Assembly (NCBI RefSeq): GCF_902500225.1
Contig: NZ_LR722661.1
Coordinates: forward strand, 57,296 to 121,295
DNA length: 64,000 bases
Direction of reading: 5' to 3'
DNA from: Buttiauxella massiliensis
GTDB lineage: Bacteria > Pseudomonadota > Gammaproteobacteria > Enterobacterales > Enterobacteriaceae
The notes under the pieces are model-generated. The model was not told the DNA's origin. It did not search any database and saw nothing but the letters and a program-made list of their open reading frames with translations. The position numbers and the translations under genes were made by a program. Below, one piece after another: positions 57,896 through 64,000 of this stretch. Numbering within the stretch: the stretch's first letter is position 1; each line of letters opens with the position of its first letter.

Positions 57896-58921
57896 TTAAA
57901 GACCCGCCTTGTGGGCTTGCCACTGCTCATGCAGCGCCTCAAGTTGCTGGTTTGCTGCCTTCCAGCGCGCTGATGACCTCAGCTCCTGACGGGTAAATGA
58001 ACCTTTATGATACAAACCTGTAACACGCTCTGCTTTGACCGGAGACAGGTTATCTAACACGCTCACCGCACCATTACGATTATTGCAGACCAGGATCATA
58101 TCGCAACCTGCATTCAGTGATGCCTGGCCACGTTCCGCATAGCTGCCCATAATCGCCGCCCCTTCCATCGACAAGTCGTCAGAGAAGATAACGCCGTTAA
58201 AACCAAGCTCACCACGTAACACAGTTTTCAGCCAGTGTGGGGAACCACTCGCCGGAAGTGGGTCAACGTCAGTGTAGATAACGTGCGCAGGCATAATGGC
58301 ATCAAGTTTGTTATCGGTGATAAGCGTACGGAAAATCTGCATATCGTGTTCGCGGATAAGCGCTTCATCACGCGGGTCACGCGGCGTTTCTTTGTGCGAA
58401 TCTGCCGTTACTGCACCGTGCCCAGGGAAGTGTTTGCCGGTAGTTTTCATGCCTGCAGCATGCATACCGTCGATAAAGGACGTCGCCATGGCCAGCGCTT
58501 TATGTGGGTCTTCATGATATGAACGCTCACCAATTGCCGCGCTGATATGGCCGATATCCAGCACTGGTGCGAAGCTGATGTCAATATCCATGGCAATCAT
58601 TTCGCTCGCCATCAACCAGCCCGCTTCCTGAGCCAGTTTGCCGCCCTGATCAAGCCCATGTAACGCAGCAAAAGATTGAGCCGCCGGTAGAAGGGTAAAA
58701 CCCTCACGGAACCGCTGAACGCGTCCGCCTTCCTGATCAACGGCAACCACCAGACGGTTGCGGGAAGCCTCGCGGATTTGACGCACCAGTTCACGCAGTT
58801 GCTCGGGATCGTGATAGTTGCGGGTAAACAGAATCAGACCACCGACCAGTGGGTGTTTTAGAATTTCACGCTCTTCGGCATCCAGCTCAAAGCCTGCCAC
58901 ATCTAACATTACCGGACCCAC
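57896..58921 (-). CDS. nagZ: Beta-N-acetylhexosaminidase NagZ
   Basis: GH3-family cytoplasmic hexosaminidase removing GlcNAc from anhydro-muropeptides in cell-wall recycling, and feeding the AmpR signal that controls ampC where present. The 341-aa protein has the GH3 signature [16 protein letters not shown] (with catalytic His) and the nucleophile Asp in [10 protein letters not shown]. Length equals E. coli NagZ. It follows thiK after 15 bases in the lpoB-thiK-nagZ-ycfP order. Confidence 0.97.
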   Translation of the reverse strand: MGPVMLDVAGFELDAEEREILKHPLVGGLILFTRNYHDPEQLRELVRQIREASRNRLVVAVDQEGGRVQRFREGFTLLPAAQSFAALHGLDQGGKLAQEAGWLMASEMIAMDIDISFAPVLDIGHISAAIGERSYHEDPHKALAMATSFIDGMHAAGMKTTGKHFPGHGAVTADSHKETPRDPRDEALIREHDMQIFRTLITDNKLDAIMPAHVIYTDVDPLPASGSPHWLKTVLRGELGFNGVIFSDDLSMEGAAIMGSYAERGQASLNAGCDMILVCNNRNGAVSVLDNLSPVKAERVTGLYHKGSFTRQELRSSARWKAANQQLEALHEQWQAHKAGL

Positions 58922-58936
58922 ATCAACCTCTCTTTA

Positions 58937-59767
58937 TCAATTCTTATCCCGCAGCTGGCTCCAGGCCTCGTCTGCAAGAGTTATAAATGTTCTATCCTGC
59001 GTTTGCGACCAACGGCATTCATACCAGGATGCCATCAACATAATGACCCAAGGTTGCCAACGTGCGACCTGTCGGGCTAACGCTTCTGGCGGAATATGGC
59101 TTAACTGCGCGTAAGTATGAACCAACCGCTCACTATCAACGTTACTATCCAGCGCGATTGCCGCCAACTCCAGTGCCACATCCCCATCACCGGCATATTC
59201 CCAGTCGATAAGCTTGATACCGTCTGGCTGATTTACCAGGTTTCCGGCATGAACATCCATATGCAGTGGTGCCAGACGCAGTGGCTTCGGCTCACCCTGC
59301 CGCTTCATTTGTTTCAACAACCGCAACCAGAGCAAACTTCTTCGTTCTGATGCGGCGTTTTTCCAATAATGCTCAAGCAATGGCAACAGACTGATTCGCC
59401 AGCCAAAACAGTGTTGACGATGCAAATCATACAGCAACGAAGTGAGCGCTTGCAGTGAGGGGAGTTCAGATTTCACCTCCCCATCCAGCCATTCAACAAT
59501 AAGCCAGCCTTCTGCCAGACAAACGGGCTGAGGCCCTATTCCGGTAGGAATACGCCTCAGTGCCCGATATTGTCTGCTGAGAGAAACCCCAGGCATTGGC
59601 GCCGCAAGCTGATGCCGGGCAACATACTCTTTCCTACCAAGGGTGAAATGCAGACTGCCGCCGCTTAATCCCTGAAGATGAGAAAAGCAACCGGCGGCCT
59701 GAGCCGCCGGAAGGTATTTCTCAATCACACGTTGCAGTGTCGAATTATTGAGTTTGTTGTACAGCAC
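58937..59767 (-). CDS. thiK: Thiamine kinase
   Basis: ThiK (YcfN) phosphorylates salvaged thiamine to thiamine monophosphate. The 276-aa protein has the APH/choline-kinase-like fold, with the catalytic loop LAPLHMDVHAGNLV (Brenner motif HxDxxxxN) and the metal-binding LIDWEYAGDGDVALEL. It overlaps the upstream lpoB gene by 23 bases, implying coupled expression. Length is close to the E. coli protein (274). Confidence 0.95.
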   Translation of the reverse strand: MLYNKLNNSTLQRVIEKYLPAAQAAGCFSHLQGLSGGSLHFTLGRKEYVARHQLAAPMPGVSLSRQYRALRRIPTGIGPQPVCLAEGWLIVEWLDGEVKSELPSLQALTSLLYDLHRQHCFGWRISLLPLLEHYWKNAASERRSLLWLRLLKQMKRQGEPKPLRLAPLHMDVHAGNLVNQPDGIKLIDWEYAGDGDVALELAAIALDSNVDSERLVHTYAQLSHIPPEALARQVARWQPWVIMLMASWYECRWSQTQDRTFITLADEAWSQLRDKN

Positions 59768-60386
59768 CGCTTCCTGACCAGATAATTTCGCCAGTTTGTA
59801 CCAACATCAACTGCATTTTCAGCGTCGGTGCATTCACATTACCGCTGGCGTTGCTGTAGAGCACATATTGCGCGCCAACATTACGGGCAATGCCAATCGC
59901 TTTACTGCGCGATCCAAGACTGTCTTGCGGTGATAGCCCTAATTGCTGTTTCGCCAGCGAAAGCTGTTGTGCTGAAACAAGGGTAAATTTGGCATTGTTT
60001 TCCAGCGCACCACGTAGTGCTTCTGTCGCTTTGCTGGTTTGCAGTGAACCATTAGTGTGGTTATTTACGCTGTCCACCAGTAAGACTCCACCAGCTGTCA
60101 CACCATCGGCTTGCAGCATTTTTCCAACCATCGGCTGCATGGTGCTGCCCCAATCGTAGCTGCGCACTTTTGGTGTCGCAGGAATGGTTGGCTGTGGTTG
60201 TTCAATCGGGCCTGGCTGAGTGGGTACAGTTGGCACTGTTGGAACAGTTGGTTGAGGCTCTACTGGTTGCTGCGGAACAGGTTTTACTTCTTCCACAGGT
60301 GCAGGTGCTTCACCACGGTTAATACACCCGGATAAAATCATCGCCGCAGCGAGAATAACCAGATAACGATAGATTCCCTTAATCAA
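59745..60386 (-). CDS. lpoB: Penicillin-binding protein activator LpoB
   Basis: Outer membrane lipoprotein that reaches through the periplasm to activate PBP1B. The 213-aa precursor has a lipobox MILSGC (lipidated Cys21), then a Pro/Gln/Val-rich flexible linker (about 30-70, PTVPTVPTVPTQPGP) and the globular domain ending in GSGAVQQTQ. The linker includes three tandem PTV units, a low-complexity feature that varies between species. It is 10 bases downstream of ycfL. Confidence 0.96.
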   Translation of the reverse strand: MIKGIYRYLVILAAAMILSGCINRGEAPAPVEEVKPVPQQPVEPQPTVPTVPTVPTQPGPIEQPQPTIPATPKVRSYDWGSTMQPMVGKMLQADGVTAGGVLLVDSVNNHTNGSLQTSKATEALRGALENNAKFTLVSAQQLSLAKQQLGLSPQDSLGSRSKAIGIARNVGAQYVLYSNASGNVNAPTLKMQLMLVQTGEIIWSGSGAVQQTQ

Positions 60387-60396
60387 AATTCACCCC

Positions 60397-60771
60397 TTAC
60401 AAAGAGAGAGAAAGACGAACTTTATGTGCGTCTGGATAACTGGCTATGGATGACACCGAAACGCTTGATTTCGCTGGTAACGTAATCGTACGCGGCTGCT
60501 CGAGAGGATGAATCTCAAGACCCTTTTCGTCATACCAATAGAAACGATAGTTGATGATGACTGGGTTAGACTGTTCATTATATAGCTGGCTGCGAGAAAC
60601 AGTGGCGCCTTTGTCAGTTGAAATTTCAGGCTTTTCAGCACTGACTCCCGCCGCCAGCACAGATGCCTCCATGACCAGCGTTTGCCCATCGTTGACAGGG
60701 ATAGCAGGTTTAGAGCTACACCCTGCCATCACAACGACGGCCAATAGCATTAACAGCGGGTTATTTTTCAT
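60397..60771 (-). CDS. ycfL: YcfL lipoprotein (DUF1425)
   Basis: A 124-aa predicted lipoprotein with lipobox VVMAGC, orthologue of E. coli YcfL; function unknown. The DUF1425 domain follows (QSNPVIINYRFYWYDEKGLE). ATG at 60771 starts the signal peptide MKNNPLLMLLAVVVMAGC; a longer frame reads back into hinT and is not needed. It starts only five bases after the hinT stop, giving the order hinT-ycfL-lpoB-thiK-nagZ. Confidence 0.94.
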   Translation of the reverse strand: MKNNPLLMLLAVVVMAGCSSKPAIPVNDGQTLVMEASVLAAGVSAEKPEISTDKGATVSRSQLYNEQSNPVIINYRFYWYDEKGLEIHPLEQPRTITLPAKSSVSVSSIASYPDAHKVRLSLSL

Positions 60772-60775
60772 CAAC

Positions 60776-61132
60776 TTATCCTTTATGCGCCAACATCGGC
60801 CCCAACACGCGACCGCCCAGCAGATGCATGTGGATATGATAGACTTCCTGCCCGCCATGACGATTGCAGTTCATGATCAGACGATAGCCATCTTCAGCGA
60901 TACCTTCTTGCTCAGCAATTTTTGCAGCAACGGTCAACATGCGCCCCAGCGCCAATTCATGCTCGGCAGTGACATCGTTCACTGTTGGGATCAGTATGTT
61001 CGGAATAATAAGGATGTGGGTAGGTGCCTGCGGCGATATGTCACGGAATGCAGTAACTAACTCATCTTGATAAACAATATCTGCCGGAATTTCGCGGCGA
61101 ATAATTTTACTGAAAATAGTTTCTTCGGCCAT
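60776..61132 (-). CDS. hinT: Purine nucleoside phosphoramidase HinT
   Basis: HIT-family hydrolase acting on AMP-amino conjugates such as AMP-lysine. The 118-aa protein has the histidine triad HIHMH in [11 protein letters not shown] with the nucleophilic central His. ATG at 61132 begins [19 protein letters not shown] as in E. coli; the frame is open to 61204 without homology. It lacks the single C-terminal residue seen in E. coli HinT. First gene of the hinT-ycfL-lpoB-thiK-nagZ-ycfP cluster. Confidence 0.97.
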   Translation of the reverse strand: MAEETIFSKIIRREIPADIVYQDELVTAFRDISPQAPTHILIIPNILIPTVNDVTAEHELALGRMLTVAAKIAEQEGIAEDGYRLIMNCNRHGGQEVYHIHMHLLGGRVLGPMLAHKG

Positions 61133-61499
61133 GACGTTACCTTTATTCATTAATTGCTGGCTATTTGCTCGTTTAAGTCGCTGCGCGCACAGGCTTAAAG
61201 GCATAACGTAAGAGTATGAGCGAGTTACTCGTGCTCTTTCAACCTTAACCCATTATTTCTTTATCACTCTTTGGGCAACCAGCTTCTCAGATCTTTCGTA
61301 AACCCTGCACTTCTCGTGATTAAAACGATATTTCATTTGGGCTGTAACATATGTTTACAGTCCGCCAATGAATGAGTATATTTCTCATTTGCATTTTCAT
61401 TCGTATGACATAAGTAAAATCGCAAACAATCAATGTACTTCGTGACCGGACTCCTTTGGCACTGAGACACAACCTCCAACAATTCATAAGGGTTTTAAG
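61133..61499. other. hinT-fhuE divergent intergenic region
   Basis: About 367 bases separate the two genes. The part near fhuE is AT-rich with repeated ATTTGCATTTTCATT-like stretches and a palindrome at 61371-61389. No small gene was recognised. Confidence 0.4.
61371..61389. promoter_or_regulatory. Fur box candidate upstream of fhuE
   Basis: AATGAG-TATATTT-CTCATT is a perfect 6-7-6 inverted repeat, AT-rich and placed 111 bases before fhuE. It matches the 19-bp Fur consensus only partly, so it is offered on position and symmetry. Confidence 0.45.
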
Positions 61500-63689
61500 A
61501 TGTCTTTAACCATTTCTACCAGGGATGGGCAGCGCGCACCTGCCAGCGCTATTTCTATGCTGGCATCCTGTATTGCTTTCGCACTCCTTCCTTCTACCGC
61601 TTTCTCCGCCACTCAAAATGCAGAAGAAACGCTGGTTGTCGAAAACTCGGTGTCTAATACACCCGATACAGAAGAGAAGGATTACAGTGTTAAAACCACC
61701 ACCAGCGGTACGAAAATGTTGCTGGTGCCGCGTGATATTCCGCAGTCCGTTAGCATCATCAGCGAACAGCGCATGCAGGACCAGAATCTGGAGTCACTGG
61801 GCGATGTACTGAAAAACACCACAGGTATATCCGAAAGTGTTGCCGACTCCGACCGTAGCAACTTCTACTCGCGCGGATTTTTAATAGACAACTACATGGT
61901 CGATGGCATCCCAACGCTGTTTGAATCGCGCTGGAACCTGGGCGACGCCCTGACCGATACCGCGATGTATCAGCAGATTGAAGTTGTCCGTGGTGCTAAT
62001 GGCCTGATGACCGGTTCCGGCAACCCTTCAGCCGCCGTCAATATGGTGCGCAAACATGCTGATAGCCGTGAATTCCAGACCAACGTTTCGGCAGAGTATG
62101 GAAGCTGGAATAAACAGCGCTATGTTGCTGATATGTCTACGCCACTGACCGACAACGGTAATGTTCGCGGCCGCATGGTTGCAGGTTATCAGGATAACGA
62201 CAGCTGGCTTGACCGCTACAATCAGAAGAAAAAATTCTTCTATGGTGTGCTCGATGCGGATTTGACCGAGGCCACCAGTTTCTCAGTCGGTTATGACTAT
62301 CAGGAAACCAACGTTAACAGCCCGACCTGGGGTGGCATTCCGCGCTGGTACACCGATGGCAGCAAAACTGACCCGGATCGCAGTTACAGCACGGCCCCTG
62401 AATGGGCTTACAACGACAAAGAATCGCAGCGCACCTTCGTCACTCTGAAGCAAAAGTTGGGCAATGACTGGCAGCTCACGGTGAACGGTACGCACACAGA
62501 AATGGACCTCGAGAGTAAGCAGCTTTACCTTGATGGACTGGTAGATAAGAACAGCGGGATGATGGTTAGCCCATATGGCGCATCCTACCCATATGTTGGT
62601 GGCACGGGTTACAACACAGGTAAACGCAAAGTTGATGCTCTCGATACCTTTGCCAATGGCTCTTATGAGCTCTTTGGCCGCCAGCATGAACTAATGATTG
62701 GCACCAGCTATACCAAACAGAACAACACCTATTACAGCTCCTGGGAAAATATCAGCGATACCCAGCTAGGTAATTACAATGACTATGACGGTAACTTCCC
62801 GGAAACCAACTGGACGCCGTTGAGTCTCGCTCAGGAAGATACGGTTCGCCAGAAGTCTGCTTATATGGCGACTCGTATTACTCTAGCCGACCCTTTGCAC
62901 GTGGTCCTCGGCGCACGTTATACCAAATACAACCTGCATACCCTGACCCAGGAACTTGAGAAAAATAACACCTCGCCTTACGCCGGCGTGGTGTTTGATA
63001 TCAATGACGACTGGTCAACATATGCAAGTTATACCTCCGTCTTTAAGCCGCAAACCGAGCGTGACGAGCAAGGGAATTACCTCACCCCAATCACCGGTAA
63101 CAACTATGAAGCGGGCGTGAAATCAGACTGGATGAATAGCCGCCTGACCACGTCTCTTGCCATCTTCCGTATTGAGCAAGATAACCTCGCGCAATCGACC
63201 GGCATGCCAATTCCAGACAGCAACGGTGAGACAGCCTACCGTGAAGCTGATGGTACCGTAAGTAAAGGTGTGGAGTTTGAGATCAACGGCGCGCTGACTG
63301 ATGACTGGCAGATGACATTTGGTGCAACACGCTATGTTGCAGAAGACAGCGACGGTAAAGCGGTTAACCCTAACCTGCCTCGCACTTCAGTTAAATTGTT
63401 CACCAGTTACCGCATCCCAACACTGCGCGAGCTAACTGTGGGTGGTGGTGTTAACTGGCAAGATCATGTGTGGGCGGATGTTCCAGTACCGGGTGGTACT
63501 TTCCGTTCGGAACAAGGCAGTTATGCGTTGGTTGATTTGTTTGCCCGTTATCAGGTTACAAAAGCATTCTCCATGCAGGCGAACCTCGATAACCTGTTCG
63601 ATAAAACTTACGACACCAACATCGACAGCCGTTCCATCGTCTACGGCGCACCACGCAACTTCTCTGTAAGCGCTAATTACGCGTTCTAG
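61500..63689 (+). CDS. fhuE: Ferric coprogen/rhodotorulic acid receptor FhuE
   Basis: TonB-dependent outer membrane receptor for fungal hydroxamate siderophores (coprogen, ferrioxamine B, rhodotorulic acid). At 729 aa it has the E. coli FhuE length and shared landmarks such as YSRGF-IDNYMVDGIPTLFESRWN, NPSAAVNMVRKHA, GSWNKQRYVAD and the C-terminal LDNLFDKTYDTN with a final Phe. A signal peptide (about 1-38, ending FSA-TQ) and an early plug domain (about 70-190) are clear. It is the last gene of the E. coli-like block before the ERIC/IS boundary. Confidence 0.96.
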   Translation: MSLTISTRDGQRAPASAISMLASCIAFALLPSTAFSATQNAEETLVVENSVSNTPDTEEKDYSVKTTTSGTKMLLVPRDIPQSVSIISEQRMQDQNLESLGDVLKNTTGISESVADSDRSNFYSRGFLIDNYMVDGIPTLFESRWNLGDALTDTAMYQQIEVVRGANGLMTGSGNPSAAVNMVRKHADSREFQTNVSAEYGSWNKQRYVADMSTPLTDNGNVRGRMVAGYQDNDSWLDRYNQKKKFFYGVLDADLTEATSFSVGYDYQETNVNSPTWGGIPRWYTDGSKTDPDRSYSTAPEWAYNDKESQRTFVTLKQKLGNDWQLTVNGTHTEMDLESKQLYLDGLVDKNSGMMVSPYGASYPYVGGTGYNTGKRKVDALDTFANGSYELFGRQHELMIGTSYTKQNNTYYSSWENISDTQLGNYNDYDGNFPETNWTPLSLAQEDTVRQKSAYMATRITLADPLHVVLGARYTKYNLHTLTQELEKNNTSPYAGVVFDINDDWSTYASYTSVFKPQTERDEQGNYLTPITGNNYEAGVKSDWMNSRLTTSLAIFRIEQDNLAQSTGMPIPDSNGETAYREADGTVSKGVEFEINGALTDDWQMTFGATRYVAEDSDGKAVNPNLPRTSVKLFTSYRIPTLRELTVGGGVNWQDHVWADVPVPGGTFRSEQGSYALVDLFARYQVTKAFSMQANLDNLFDKTYDTNIDSRSIVYGAPRNFSVSANYAF

Positions 63690-63742
63690 TCTCAATGGCG
63701 GATGGCACAAGATTATTCACCATGCAAAATTGGTTTCAAATC

Positions 63743-63867
63743 ATAGCCTAAATAGTTCAAGTTGCAGGTAGGCGGCAAATGAGCGAATCCCCAGGAGCTT
63801 ACGAAAGTAAGTGACTGGGGTGAGCGAGTGCAGCCAACACCCCTGCAACTTGAAATATGACGGCTAT
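63743..63867. repeat. Full-length ERIC element
   Basis: A 125-base unit with ATAGCC...GGCTAT ends. It contains AAGTAAGTGACTGGGGTGAG and GAATCCCCAGGAGCTTAC, the sequences known from standard ERIC elements, arranged as a long central hairpin. It lies between fhuE and the IS3-like end. Confidence 0.93.
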
Positions 63868-63883
63868 GGGGTGGTGACTAGTC

Positions 63884-64000
63884 CTGATATAGGTTGACAC
63901 TTTTCAGCCTTAAAATGCCTGATGAACTTCATCGGGCGTTTTGTATTTTAACGACAGATGCGGACGCCGGGTATTGTAGATTTCTACCGACTCCCTGACC
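63884..64000 (-). mobile_element. IS3-family insertion sequence, 3' end (truncated by window)
   Basis: From about 63884 (near TGATATAGGTTGACAC) to the window edge the sequence is the terminal part of an IS3-family element. It is called from the transposase C-terminus encoded on the minus strand. The exact terminal base and target duplication cannot be set because the other end is outside the window. Confidence 0.75.
63910..64000 (-). CDS. IS3-family transposase OrfB, C-terminal fragment (partial)
   Basis: The last 29 codons read VRESVEIYNTRRPHLSLKYK and then TPDEVHQAF, stop at 63910-63912. This is the well-known C-terminal signature of IS3-family OrfB integrase-type transposases (YNxxRPHxSLxxxTPxEV). 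The 5' part lies beyond the window, so completeness and subgroup are unknown. Confidence 0.85.
   Translation of the reverse strand, partial: VRESVEIYNTRRPHLSLKYKTPDEVHQAF

Overview
The window is chromosomal DNA of an enterobacterium (Enterobacterales, close to the Escherichia/Salmonella/Enterobacter/Kluyvera/Buttiauxella group). Most proteins are recognisable, usually near full length, as orthologues of E. coli K-12 genes, in long colinear blocks. The exact genus cannot be fixed from the sequence alone.

Layout. (1) 57-14455 follows the E. coli ansA to nimT region: ansA-pncA, a secreted GH18 chitinase where E. coli has ydjE, then yeaC, msrB, gapA, yeaD, yeaE, mipA, yeaG-yeaH, yeaL, nimR and nimT. 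The yeaI-yeaJ-yeaK group normally between yeaH and yeaL is missing. (2) 14456-20204 is an accessory stretch at a synteny junction. It holds a free-standing CTP-synthase-type glutaminase domain protein, a DUF523 protein, an unknown 101-aa protein, a YqaE/Pmp3 microprotein, a CspA-family gene with a cold-shock leader, a periplasmic solute-binding/lytic transglycosylase fusion, an SOS-controlled DinI/MsgA-like gene, a YoaJ-like 24-aa peptide, tRNA-Thr(TGU) and a small secreted unknown. The csp/msgA/icd grouping recalls the Salmonella pagC-msgA-icd locus. (3) 20205-47636 follows the E. coli 25-26 min region: icd, rluE, an MgsA homologue, nudJ, mnmA, hflD, purB, phoPQ, roxA, pepT, potABCD, cobB, nagK, lolCDE, ycfT, mfd, ldtC, bhsA, then comR. 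(4) 48547-54960 is an insertion between comR and ycfJ: a siderophore-interacting reductase divergent from an orphan aerobactin-type receptor (iutA) across a Fur box, a Gfo/Idh/MocA oxidoreductase, and a TetR regulator with an AT-rich MFS exporter. (5) 55030-63689 returns to the E. coli order: ycfJ, ndh, ycfP, nagZ, thiK, lpoB, ycfL, hinT, fhuE. (6) The right end carries a full ERIC element and the 3' end of an IS3-family element running off the window.

How it works together. Central metabolism (gapA, icd, ndh, purB), envelope biogenesis (lolCDE, lpoB, ldtC, nagZ, nagK), Mg2+/peptide sensing (phoPQ), polyamine import (potABCD) and transcription-coupled repair (mfd) are the conserved core. The accessory genes add chitin degradation, capture of hydroxamate siderophores (iutA plus reductase, and fhuE) and small stress proteins. 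Readable control sites include a LacI-type palindrome before the chitinase, a CRP site before gapA, a sigma-54 promoter before yeaG, a LexA box before the DinI-like gene, a PhoP box before phoP, a Fur box before iutA and an FNR box before ndh. No CRISPR array, prophage, secretion system or recognisable defence system was found. The most unusual items are the glutaminase-like protein with an altered triad, the orphan siderophore locus and the accessory cluster beside icd.
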